DNA from: Cercis canadensis | Lineage: Eukaryota > Streptophyta > Magnoliopsida > Fabales > Fabaceae | Assembly: GCA_003255065.1 (NCBI GenBank) | Contig: QAOA01005006.1 | Coordinates: 62,001-126,000, forward strand | DNA length: 64,000 bases | Direction of reading: 5' to 3' | Part shown: piece by piece, positions 10,637 to 22,975 of the stretch | Position numbering within the stretch: position 1 is the first letter of the stretch | Layout: every line of letters starts with the position of its first letter | Position numbers and translations under genes: made by a program | The notes under the pieces: model-generated | What the model was told of the DNA's origin: nothing | Database searches by the model: none | What the model saw: the letters and a program-made list of their open reading frames with translations, nothing else

Positions 10637-12599
10637 ATTGAATACTAAAAGGGCACCAGATGGAGCAAGCAGCAGGCACCTTCCAAGAAACTGCAAGAAC
10701 TGGAGAGTAAGCAATTAAATAATCACCATACATGCACACAAACACATATATAAACATTCAGGAAAGTTAAGCCAGGGACTAAGAAAAGAACTTAGACATA
10801 TGCAACAAGAAGGTAATTTTTATCACTGATTTGAAAAACCTTCAGATCGTTGGTTGTTCATATAGTTGTTACATCTACTGCTTCAAAAAATTACCAGCAT
10901 GCAGTGAAACTCCTTAGTGTTGAACTGTTACCCATTAATTCCAAGTTACATAAGAAACACAATGGTACAAAAGACTTGTCAAACAATCACACGTAAATCT
11001 AAAAATGGCCACTTAGAAAGAACTACCTCTGGGACCATGAGAAAAGCCAAGGAACATTGAAAAAGTACACCATGAAGCAGATAGATTACCACACCCTTAT
11101 ATTCCATTTGTTTCAATGCAAAACTATACTTTTAATGATTTACAATGCAGGGAACACTCTTCAAAAGGTGATTGTTCGATAAAATTTTCTTTTTTTGATA
11201 TAGGAAAGTCCGTTTACATGACAAGGTCGTCTCTTGCATGGATTGTTGAAAAATTTATCATAGTTCTTTTGAAAGAAAATGTGTACAAATAACAGATCAG
11301 TAAATCATATAGTATTAGCGCATCAAACAATAATTCCAAATTCAGGACAATGATGAGCTCTTTTTCTTAGAAATGATGCCAACTAGTTCTTCCACAGATA
11401 TTTGAACAGAAAGTCAACAACTAAAAGGATATCACTCATAGAAAAGTAAACAAGAAGAACTGAGAACTTCAAAGGGACATGAAAGGAATTTTACAAGAAT
11501 GGAATTTTCGCATATCATTTCCATTTAAACTTTCTTGGGAATCCATACTCACGCAAAACATATTCAACATGAAACACAACCGGAAACATCTTTTTCATTG
11601 AAGGCTCTGAGCTACTTTTCCGAAATTCCCTTTCTTTTAATAATCTCAGACACCTTCTCGTCTATGTTCTGAAGTTATATACATGTCCACAATTTCCAGT
11701 GTCAAAACTTTACTAGAATACTTTCCCTTATCTGAGAACAGGTCCTACCTTGTTATAGTAGATACCAGCAATGATCCATTCCATTGCATAATAATGAAAA
11801 AGAACAAAACTTGTCAGCAGTCATAGCTCTTTTTAACATAAATGTTCCCACTGGAATTTGCAGCAAGCTGACCAAAACTTAATCATTTATTGAGGAAACA
11901 ATTTTAATATCATTACATTCTTATTCTTCAGGTTATATGACTTTTCTGGACCATCTTTCCTGGTATTACACGAAGAAAGGGCCATAAAGCAGGTTAAATA
12001 ATTAAAGTTTCGTTTAGCTATTCCAGTACCTGTTATTAGGGGAATTCCTCTTTGCCTTTGAAAGATTAAGGGAGAAGATTCATACATATATGGATTGGTT
12101 TGAACTTGGACCATGCAACCATGCACTATAGCCTAAGAAACAACTCTGAAAAGTTAGATAGCAATATATCTTCATATTCTACCGAAAAGCTTTATAGTGA
12201 ATTTTTTTTTTTCTTCAAAAAAAATTTAGAGCTTGTTAGCAAATCAGAGCATACTTCCACAGTCTAATTTCCAATAAGGTGAAGTCAAGGCTTGGGCTTG
12301 CAATAACCACTCTCTTAATAGCATACATAGAACAACTATTCCATCTGGTGAATACTGAATTTGCTGCTCCTATAATTCTTTCACCATTTAGAAGGATAAA
12401 AGAGGGAAAATTTATTAACACAACAAGTGGGACATGCTACTGCTGAGATGTTATGGGTTCATGAGAATATTAAATTATCTTGTATAATCTAATTTCTGAT
12501 ATATCCATATAGAATTAAAGGTCAATACTTGTAAATTAGAGAGAGAGAAAAAAAAAACAAAAATAGAGGATGGCAATCACAACCAAGAGCTTTCTCATA
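10637..12599 (-). other. 5' untranslated intron(s) of the GOT1-like gene
   Basis: AT-rich sequence upstream of the start codon. A short 5' UTR piece probably precedes the ATG, with pyrimidine-rich AG acceptors near 10695-10705 on the minus strand. ORFs in this interval are short and without recognisable domains. I see no transposon ends here. Confidence 0.45.
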
Positions 12600-13075
12600 A
12601 TTTGTGATAGGAAACTTACCTCTGTCTTTGGGTTTCTGAGTTTGAAATTCTGGGTGTATTCTAACAAATTGAGAATCCAACCATAAAGAGTGGTAACAGC
12701 AAAGAACCTCTATTCTGGGTTCACCACGAGGTAGGTCAAACACGCAATGCTGCTCCTTCAAATCCAGTTTAAGCTTCGAAAGCGAAACAAGGTAAAGGGA
12801 AAATGTGGCTAAGGTATATGCCTGCCTGAGTTATGAAGAAAATAAAACGGAAAACAAAAATTTGAGGGATAGAATCAGAGGGAAGCGACGGTTTAACGCT
12901 ATAGGGCCCACACTGAGATATAAAGGAAGAAGACGAAGGAAGAGAAAGAAAGGAGATTTTTACCTTGAGGATATCAGTGAAGTTTGTAGGCGGAAGTAGG
13001 ACTTGATCGGTGACAAGGCAGGAGAAATTTGTTAAGTGCGGTGGAATTTATAGCATAAGAAGCAGAGCAGCAAGA
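12600..13075 (-). promoter_or_regulatory. probable promoter-proximal 5' UTR exons of the GOT1-like gene
   Basis: Two plausible donors are seen on the minus strand: CAAG followed by GTAAAA with the exon ending at 12964, and CAGAG followed by GTAAGT with the exon ending at 12620. The upstream edge is GC-richer than its surroundings. An exon of about 100 bp ending at 12964 and a second ending at 12620 would place the transcription start near 13050-13075. No clear TATA box was identified. Exon use needs transcript evidence. Confidence 0.35.
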
Positions 13076-13322
13076 TGATAAATTTTTGGAGGTTTATTAG
13101 ATACTTTTTTATATTTATGTAGTATGTCATATTATATAAGAATAGTTAATGTGTAAATGACATGTGTATAAATTAACTCTTTTTAAGTTTGTTTAAGAAA
13201 ATAAGATAAATTATATTTATATCTAATAAAATATAAAAATTATATATATTTGTTATGTTAGTGTAGTATAGCATATTTATGTAGTATTATAAAATCCTTG
13301 TAAATTTTTTTGTTGTTTATTA
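13076..13322. other. AT-rich upstream flank of the GOT1-like gene
   Basis: Very AT-rich sequence with no recognised feature, between the probable transcription start of the GOT1-like gene and the foldback MITE. Confidence 0.4.
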
Positions 13323-13701
13323 AGCTACATTAGCATTACTCGATTTGGGGCGGGTTTGGAGGGATCCACCTAATTATTTAGTATTATTTTGAATATCTCA
13401 AAAAATCGAATTATCTTATATGTAATAAAATATATAGTTTCTTATAAAATATAATAAAGACATGATATAAGAAAGCATGTCAAATTCAATTTTCTTATGG
13501 CAAAAGTTGAATTTTTTGTTTGGCACATTTTCTTATATTGTATCCTTCTTGTATTTTATGAGGAACTATGTGTTTTAATAGATAATGTGAACTTAGTTTT
13601 TTGAGATATTCGCAATTATATCAAATTTAGCCTCTAGATCCCACTATAAACCCGCTAATCAAGGATGAGTAGCACTACACCCCCTCTTAGTAAGTGTAGC
13701 T
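13323..13701. repeat. foldback MITE (TA target site)
   Basis: The ends AGCTACATTAG and its imperfect complement AAGTGTAGCT are flanked by TA at 13321-13322 and 13702-13703. Most of the 379-bp element folds on itself; for example, a stretch near 13430-13475 pairs with one near 13530-13585. The length, hairpin form and TA duplication suggest a Stowaway/Tc1-mariner type MITE. Confidence 0.6.
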
Positions 13702-14275
13702 TAACAAACACCAATTCTTTTTTTGTTGATGAAAAAGATGAGTTTATCTTACTTTTTTTTTTTTTTTTATCAAAAGTGGAGGGTGTTGTACTAATTCAAG
13801 GCCAAAACATGTCATAGGTTTTAAGGATAAATTTGAATCTAGTCATATTAAGGCTATCATGACAATGTCATGTTAGTCTAATCTCAACCATTGACTCTAG
13901 TTGAAATTACATCAAGGCATAGAAAGTGTCATATTTATAGACACCGTATTTTATCCAGGCTTTTTGTTTTACTTTCTTAGAAAATTACAAAAATTTATTT
14001 TTTTATATCTTGTTCTTTTGCATTTGCCAAAATTCATAAATTGCAAAAATAATTTTATTTAGTTAAGATCACTTTAATAAATCGTTTTATTTCTTATCTT
14101 TTGTTTTTGGGCTTCTAGTTTGTATAAAATGAGTAGCAAGCCCATTTTAGCACCTGGCTTAGCTCACTTCTTCATAATTTGAGTTTGGCCCTTCCTTAAA
14201 TTCTATCTTTTTCTTTTTGTGTTTTTTAATTTTAATTTCATTTTTATGAAAAGAAATTGTGAAAAAAATATATAT

Positions 14276-14520
14276 AAATTTGTTTTTTACATCATAAAGA
14301 GATACTAGAGCCAATAGGAAAGAGGCATTAGTGCTATTGTCATCCTCATTGGTTCTTTTTGTTTTGTTATTGTATTTAATTCTTTTGTTTTCTTTAAAAG
14401 ACAAAACAAAAAAAAAGAAAATGGTGAAAATGATAAAATTTATTTTTTACATCATGAGGGGTATTAGAACCAATAAGAATGGGGTTTTAGTACAATGTAT
14501 CATTTTGATTGGCTTTTGGT
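14276..14520. repeat. diverged tandem duplication (period about 160 bp)
   Basis: Two copies of a block beginning AAATTTGTTTTTTACATCAT / AAATTTATTTTTTACATCAT, followed by a CCAATA...ATTGG segment, lie about 160 bp apart within the outer LTR. They are clearly diverged, so this is not an assembly overlap. Confidence 0.6.
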
Positions 14521-14622
14521 ATTTAAAATGAGTAATAAAACAAAAGAAAAAGAAAAAGAAAAGAAAATGTAATGGGAAATTAACAAGGGGGCATTTTGGG
14601 AAGAGAAAGAGAGGAGAAGGAT

Positions 14623-16017
14623 TGTTATGCTAAAACAGAGTGCAAGTGCACACTATCGTCTTACAAGTAATAGAATGAGAATAGAGATCGTCCCTTGAGG
14701 ATTAATGAAATCAATCACCAAAATTGGGTCAATTCTAATTTTATCTAATCAATAATGTAAAAGTGGTTTAGAGATCTAAAGTAAATAAATTGAAAACTAA
14801 CAAGGCATGGATAAATCACAAAGAATATAAGAATGAGAAAACTCTAGTGATTCCAATTTTACCATAATTAATCATGATTTTCATTCCTTTAATCTTTAAT
14901 CTATGATTCATCTTTCTATTAGCTAGCCAAGATTCCCTAGACTATTCATTAGCTTTTTCCAAGATTTAGTAAAAATATTCCTAATTACTAACCTACTATA
15001 TTCTTATGTGAGTTACAATAATCAAGAATTCATTAAACTTTATGGATCTTTTAATTGATTGCACAAGTCATTGAGGTATATTTCTATCCTACATGCAATC
15101 TATGATATTTATCTCAATAAACTTAGACACAACTCTCCTTCTGATCTCATTGTAGTTAACTAATCAACTAATTAATGACCAGTTAACTAGAAAATAAAGC
15201 ATAGAGACAAATATTCAAATAGAAAAGATAAATCTTTGATTAAGTCTAAAAGAAACTACAATCATTCATAATTAGGCTACATCGTAGTCCTAGATGAGAA
15301 TGTAGTTCATAACTGAAATTAAAAATATAGTTGAATAATTTCTAGACATAAAGTAGAGGGAAGAAGAAGAAAATTGAGTTAAGAAGCTCAAATCTGCTAT
15401 CACCAGTCTGCACTTCCGATCCTTGTCTTATTCTTGCTTGCCTTGTTCCAAAAACGTTCAGAAAGAGAGAAAGACCAATTTTAAAACCTAAAAGTTGTTT
15501 AAATACTCATCACACCTAATCCTAATTCTAATAGGAAACTAAATCACGTCTACGGAAAAATAAAGTAACTGGCACTGGGGCCTTTCAAGGGAGGCGCAGG
15601 GGCGCCTATATTCTAATGTCATGATTTGTTACGGGAGTTGGAGCGTTGGAGACTTGGCCAAATAGTCTTGAACCTGAGAGCAAGGGCTAGGGCGCTTGGA
15701 GAGGGGCACTGGGGCTCCTGGAACTTGGAACTCCATATGATGTATGAGGAGCAGCGCTAGGGTGCTAACAGAGAGGCGCTAGGTGCCTGAAACATGGAAT
15801 TTCAAGTGATGGCCAAGAGCAAGCATTGGGGCGCCTCTTCTCTGCTTCAAATTGTCAAAACTTCTCCCTAAATGCATCTTAGACAAAGAATTTTCACACT
15901 TAACATTAAATCTACAAAATAGACAAAATTAACTTGTTTAGAGCTCAAAAACCTCAAGAAACAAACACAATATAAAGCTAAAAGCATCTATAAAGTGGAT
16001 ATAAAATCTACTTAACA
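14623..16017. mobile_element. solo LTR, 1.4 kb
   Basis: The element begins TGTTATGCTAAAACAG and ends ATCTACTTAACA, flanked by the perfect 5-bp duplication AGGAT (14618-14622 and 16018-16022). Its left end has the CAAGTGCACACTATCGTCTTAC-type stretch, partly quoted, that is common in plant gypsy-like LTRs. A GC-richer middle (about 15580-15830) repeats GGCGC motifs. No internal region is present. Confidence 0.75.
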
Positions 16018-17109
16018 AGGATCAAGAGAGTGAGGGAGACAACTAGATACAGAGCAAGAGGAGCTAGGGAGAGAAAAATTAAGAGAGAGAGCTTGAAGAG
16101 GAAAAAAACATAGAGCAAAGGATAGAAAAAGTGAGTGTGAAAGAGAGAAAGGGAGATCAGAGAGAAAAAGGGTTGGGGCAGAAAGGAGAACGTATAACAG
16201 AGAAAGAATTGGAAGTATCGAGAGAGGAAGAAAATTTAAGAACCATAGCAGAGAAAAATAGAGACCGATAGAAACCCATCTATACATAAAAGAAAGTCAA
16301 TGCAAGGGAAAGAAGATAGAGACACTACAAGAAAATCTTTGTTTTCCAAAATAAAAAAATTCCATTAGTAATTTCAATGGTTGACATTTTTTGGAAATTC
16401 TAATAGAATTTCATTACCGTTAGAATTTTCTGTCAGAATTATCATTAGAATTTGCAAATAGGAAAGAGGGAATTTTTTTTAAAAAAAAAATTCAACGGAA
16501 TATACCAATAGAAAAAAAAAATCCAAAACACACTGTTTTATTAAAGGAATTTTTCTTTTTTAAAAAATATGAAAAATTCCAACAAAATATTCCAATAGAA
16601 AATACCGATGGAATCCCTTTAAGCCTATACACACCGTTTCAATAACGGAAAAGGCAAACTTTTTTGAATTGGAACCGAGTTCAAACATTAATCTCTCTAG
16701 GAAATATCGTTGGAATTCTTCCAACATTAAGTCCAACATGAACCTTTATTTCTCTCACTTTCCCCATTTTCTTTCTCCTCCTTCACTGAGAGCTTTGTTC
16801 CCTCCTTCCCCTCTACCTATAAGACTTAAAGCATGGCTGTTTGTGGTTGTTTCCAGTGACTCTGGTGGCAAGGGCGGCATCCGAGAGTGGTGAAGAGTTG
16901 CAAGGCTTGGGTCTACCTTTTTAAGTAGGTGTTCTATCCAAAATCCACTTTCTCTCTCTACAATTATATTTTAGTTCTTGTGTTAATTATTTTGTTTTAA
17001 TTAGTAGATTAAAGTTATAATAGTATGTAGAAGTAGTGAAAACGTATGATTACAAAATGGATGAATGATTGATGCATGGTTATTTAGGTTAGGGCTAAGC
17101 TTGAATCCG

Positions 17110-17825
17110 AAAATGGGATGAAGAATTTGATAATGTGTGGATTTTTTGTTAGATTTGTTTAGGGCTTTCAATGTATGGGTTGTTTGTGGTTGTTTTATGA
17201 TTTTTTGGTATTTTTTGGATGGATTATGAAATTTTTTGGGTGTAAGGGTAATTATGTTTGAAAATTGGATAGAAAAATTGATAATGTTTGGATTTTTTTT
17301 GTTAAATTTGTTTAGAACTTTTGATGTATCGATTATTTGTGGTTGTTTTATGATTTTTTTTTATACTTTTTGGATGGATTATGAAATTTTTTGGGTGCAA
17401 GGGTAATTATATTTGAAAATTAGATAAAAAAAATTGTTAATGTCTAGATTTGTTTTTGTTAAATTTGTTTAGGGTTTTTGATGTATAGATTGTTTGTGGT
17501 TGTTTTATGATTTTTTTTGGTATTTTTTGGATGGATTATGAAATTTTTTGGATGTAAGGATAATTATGTTTGAAAATGAGATAGGAAAATTGATAATGTT
17601 TGGATTTTTATTTTTGTTAAATTTGTTTAGGCTTTTGATATATGGGTTGTTTAATGATTTTTTGGTATTTTTTGGATAAATTATGGAATTTTTTGGATGT
17701 AAGGCTAATTATGTCTAAAAATGGGATAGGAAAATTGATAATGTTTGAATTTTTTTTTTTTGTTAATTTTGTTCAGGACTTTTGATGTATGAATTATTTG
17801 TGGTGATTATGTTCAATTGTGTTGG
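17110..17825. repeat. minisatellite of about 145-157 bp units inside the CACTA
   Basis: About 4.5 head-to-tail copies share GGATTATGAAATTTTTTGG, then AAGGGTAATTATG, then GGATAGAAAAATTGATAATG. Equivalent points fall near 17240, 17393, 17550 and 17695. The copies differ at many positions. The array lies between the left subterminal zone and the transposase gene, in what would be the 5' region of the element. Confidence 0.8.
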
Positions 17826-19957
17826 TTGTATATAGTGGGTGGTGCATTTGAGCTTGAAGGTGTAGTTTTATTACACTAATTGAGGTATGTTATACGATTC
17901 TTTGAAATCTTTATGACATAGGATTTGTTATTTGGCTTGTTATTTTATTAGCATGTGTGCTATTGCATTGACATTTATTATAGTAAATTAAATTAAGAAT
18001 AAGTATGCTGGTTGTTATCTAACTAGAGATTGCTTATGCTATTTTCTCAATTTTCATATGTGTTATTGTATGTAAGATGCAAATTTTTAATATTTATGAA
18101 TATTTGGTATAATTTTTAAACATGGACTTGTTGGACTTTGAGTTGTATGTATAGTTAAAATCAATGTCAAAGTGCCTTAGTGCATTAAATGGAATAATGA
18201 CTATACTCTTAGATAGGATAACTTATTTAACTTAGAAACACATCTAAGAGTTAATTGAGTACAGTTAACTCTTAGATAGTCCCCAATTTTGGGATTGATC
18301 TTTGAGAAGTGCATTCACTAAATTAGGTATGCAAGTTTATTTTGTAACTTGTTTATTAAAATTTCACATTATCTTTATGTGTTTCTTTAGGTGCATATTT
18401 ATGCTGTTTATGTTGTGTATTTCGTGTACTTGGATAATCATGGGGAGCTGCTGTTGAAATTTTATTAAACTAGTTACTTGTGGAAACTTATTTTAGTGTG
18501 AAGCACTCTCTAAGAATGGAATAAAAGTCATACTCTTTTAGCTTTAAGTTGAGACCAATTCTTAAAGATTGATTAATCCAATCATATTTCAGTGTTTAAG
18601 TAGGTGGAGATACTCGAGCATCGTCATTGGATGTACAATAGGAAAAATCTTCATGAGAATAAGTTATCAGATGAATTCATATGAGGTGTTTAGAGATTTA
18701 TTGTAGCTGCTAGTGAACTTGATGTGTTTGAATGGGAATGAACATTTAGGTGTCTATACGTAAAATGTAAATGCTTGAGATTTCATGAACGGGAGGAAGT
18801 AAGACAACATTTATATAGGAAATATTTTCAACTAAATTATTATTATTGGCATAATCACGGGGAGACCTCACCACCAATTATCAGAAGATGTTATGAAACT
18901 GATATATTTTTTGATGATTTGAATCCATATGAGTGAATGGTTATGGATGCTAGGGGCCTTAGTTTCTATCCTAACCCTGAACCAGAGGTTCCTAATCCTA
19001 ATTCCATGAATTTTATAAGATGCTATGTGTTGCACATTCTTCCTTGTGGGATGGATGTGATAGTTACTCTATTTTATCAATTGTTAGATTGTTGAGCATT
19101 ACATCTAATTACAATATGTCTTAGGCATGTACTGATGAGGTAATCACATTGATAAAAGAAATATTGCTTGTGGGTCATCAAATACCTGATAATTTTTATC
19201 AGACTAAGAAATTAGTGTTTCAACTTAGGTGTGTCAATAAGAAAATAGATTATTGTTCATCCATATGTATGTTGAATTATGGTGATGGTGAAGCAGATAG
19301 ATAATGTAGATTTTGTGGTAAAACTCGTTTTGAGGATAAAGGAAATGGAAATAGCCAGAAAAAAAAGATCCCAAAGAAATAGATATGGTATTGACCAATA
19401 ATTTCCTGGTTACAAAGATTGTTTGCCTCTAATGCAACTTTAAAATATATGTGATAACATCATGAAAATCGACGTGAGGAATGAGTATTGTCACACCCTT
19501 CAGATGGGAAAGCATGGAAGCATTTCAATCGAACTTACCCAGAGTTTGCATCAAAACTAAGAAATGTGATATTAAGTTTGTGTTCTTATGGTTTTAGTTA
19601 TTTCAATATGGACTCTAGTATATACTCTTGTTAGTTTGTAATTTTGACCTCGTACAATCTTCCTCCTTGCTTGTGTATGAAGAGATAATATATATTCATA
19701 ACAATAATAATTACTAGCCCGCATAATTCAAAAAGCAAGATAGATGTGTACCTACAGTCTTTGATTGATAATCTGAAATTGTTATGGGATGGAGGTGTGA
19801 AAACATATGATATTTCTAATAAATGAAGCTTTTTATTTGAAGACAGCTTTGATGTGGACTATTAATGACTTCCTTGGTTATTGCATGTTGTCGGGTTGGC
19901 AAACAACTGGTCATTTGGGTTGTCCAATTTGCATGAAAGGTTCGAAAGAATTTTAAA

Positions 19958-20818
19958 GGCTTAATTGCAATTTTGGTCCCCCTATTTTAACCACTTGAAC
20001 GTTTTGGTCCCCCTTCTTTAAAAATTAACTATTGAGTCCCTCTATATTTATAAAATGTATAAATTTAGTCCATTTATCTTTAAGTCAAAATTCCTAGGTT
20101 TATTTCAAGGTGTAAAGTTCTCTGATTCATAATCCCACCGTTCAGATTGAAATGTTACATCTTGTGAATCTCCTCACTAAATTTTAGCTTGATCTAACGG
20201 TGAGATTCAACTCAAAATACGAAAACCATAAGTTTTCATCTAACCGACAATTTAAACTTTTTCACCGTTAGATCGAGCTGAAATTTAATGGGAAGATTCA
20301 CAAAACGTAGTTCTTCAATTTGAACGGTGGGATTATGAATTAGAGAACTTTACACCTTGAAATGAACCTAAGAATTTGACTTAAAGATAAATGGACTAAA
20401 CTTGTATATTTTATGAATATGGAGGGACTCAATAGTTCATTTTTAAAGAAGGAGGACTAAAACGTTCAACTGGTTTAAATAGGGGGACCAAAATTACAAT
20501 TANATCTAATGGTGGGACTCAACTCAAAATACGAAAACCATAAGTTTTCATCTAACCGACAATTTAAACTTTTTCACCGTTAGATCGAGCTGAAATTTAA
20601 TGGGAAGATTCACAAAACGTAGCTCTTCAATTTGAACGGTGGGATTATGAATTAGAGAACTTTACACCTTGAAATGAACCTAAGAATTTGACTTAAAGAT
20701 AAATGGACTAAACTTGTATATTTTATGAATATGGAGGGACTCAATAGTTCATTTTTAAAGAAGGAGGACTAAAACGTTCAACTGGTTTAAATAGGGGGAC
20801 CAAAATTACAATTAAACC
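19958..20818. mobile_element. foldback MULE-type element in the CACTA transposase
   Basis: The ends GGCTTAATTGCAATTTTGG and the complement of CCAAAATTACAATTAAACC are flanked by a perfect 9-bp duplication AATTTTAAA (19949-19957 and 20819-20827). The two arms pair over most of their length, with FGGTCC-rich ends (GGTCCCCC) and an inner CACCGTTCA stretch. An N at 20503 sits in the right arm between two near-identical 312-bp stretches, so the true element is probably about 550 bp. No coding capacity was seen. Confidence 0.85.
20503..20503. other. single N: overlap seam
   Basis: Sequence 20191-20502 is repeated almost exactly at 20504-20816. Because the unit ends at the N on one side and starts at it on the other, this looks like two overlapping contig ends joined without trimming. 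Confidence 0.8.
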
Positions 20819-22975
20819 AATTTTAAAAAATAGTCGAAAGACTTATTACTTTAATTGTCATCAACAGTTCTTGTTCATGGATAATCCATTTCGTAAAAAT
20901 AAGAAAAACTTCTTTAAAGGTACCATTGAAATGGGTCACCCGCCTATGTGATACTCGAGAGTTAAATTATTTGAATAAGTTTCTCAATTTCTTAAGATAA
21001 TTGATACTATAGAAATGTATCATTTACCTAGCTACAGTGAGAGTCATAATTGGACTAAATGTAGTATCTTTTAGGACTTGTCGTACTGGTGTAATTTGTT
21101 GAACTCGCACAATGTGGATGTCATGCATACGAAGAGTATTGTGTTAAAAAATGTTTATAACATAGTCATGGATGTTAAATGTAAGACCAAAGATAATGTA
21201 CAGGCAATGATGGATCTCAATTAGTATTATAGAAGAAATGCCTTAGAGTTAGAAGATAGGGGTAATGGAAAATTTGTCAAACCAAAGGTGCAATACACTT
21301 TTAATATGTATTAAAAGAGAGTAATATGTGAGTGGGTACATGACCTGAAGCTTCCGGATAGATATGCATATAACTTGGGGAGATGTGTTAATATAAGAAG
21401 TTGCACTTTGTAGCATATGAAGAGTTATGATGGTTATGTCTTCATTGAGAGATTGCTTCCAATTGCATTTAGTAGTCTACCTACTCCTATTTGGAAATTC
21501 TTAACTGAATTGAGTTATTTCTTTTGAGACTTATATTGTCCGATATTAGAAGAAAGTAAACTAGACATAACGGATAAGAATATTTCAATTATTTTGTGTA
21601 AATTAGAGAAGATATTCTCTGATGGCTGATTTAACATTATTGAACACTTACCCATACACTTAGTGTATAAAGCACGAGTTGGTGGACCTGTACAATATTG
21701 ATGGATATATCTATTTGAAAGGTATAAATCTATCAGTCCAAAATTACTTACATTTGAATGCATCATTATTTATATGCATTATAATATTACAATAGTTCTT
21801 TATTTTATAGGTTTTTACACCATCTTAAGAAAAAAATAAAAAAAATAAAGTTCATGCCGAGGGTTCTATCTACGAAGCTTACATACTTGATGAGACTTTT
21901 ACATTTTGTTTTTATTACTTTGAGTCTAACGTCTATTTTAGAAATAGAAAAGTGTCTTGAAAATGATCATGGTGGAGAGTCATTTGTGCATCATCCACTA
22001 TCTATCTTTAACTATCCTAGCTGACATGAGGGGACATGTAGAAGTCATTATCTAAATGAGGAGAAAGTAGCTGCAACATCCCTATACGTTCTTTTAAATT
22101 GCCCCGAAGTTGAACAATTTCTGAAGTAAGTTATATTTTTCATGTGTTATTCCCCGGTTACCAAGTTTCTATGCCTTAGTGTTTAATGCAAATTATGATG
22201 ATTGCAGCACTTATGTTGAGTCATTGACATCAATTATCCCTAATCTCATGTCACACCTACCCTTTTTGATTAACTTTTGATTAGCTCTATAGAGTCTTCT
22301 AAATAATTGAATATGTATTAATTACTAAACAATTAAACTTCATCTTTTCCCCACATAATGAATTGGTTTAAACACCATAAGAAATACTACTCTCACTTGG
22401 AACTTTTAAAATAATTGGTAGAAGCCTCCAAAGAAAATCATACAACTTGCCAAAAAAAATTCTTATATGCATCCAACATACAAATATATCTAAAGGATTA
22501 ACGTAATCCTCATAGTCTATATACACGTCCCAAAAGAATATTACCTATATCACTACCTATGTTATAATTACATCCATGTACATGTCTCAAAATAACGAGA
22601 TTTTCACCTAGTTGTAAATAAAGCAAACGCCATAAAAAGAACTACATATATGCAGCTTGCTAACTCTGTGCACTATGTTGGGAATTACTAGCCTTTGTAC
22701 CTGGAATGGATAAGACATTCACAAATAATACAGGAGTGACATATAAAATCTCAGTAGCTAGTGGAGTAACATATATACTTTGTATCCATTCCAGTCCTTA
22801 AACTAGGTAAAAATAATACATAAAAACAATAACCTGTCCACATAGTAGGAAGACATACACACACCACATATTGAAAAGCCAGTCATAACATTCTCATTCG
22901 TTTCACTTTGGGGCTATGTCAACTTACCCCTGGGGTAGCATCAACTTACCCTTTGTTCTTTTAACTACAGGGCAG

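Noticed and set aside
16012-16287. Leu/Ser/Pro-rich minus-strand ORF of 91 codons
   Set aside because: It is the complement of a GA-rich LTR stretch. Low complexity, no domain.
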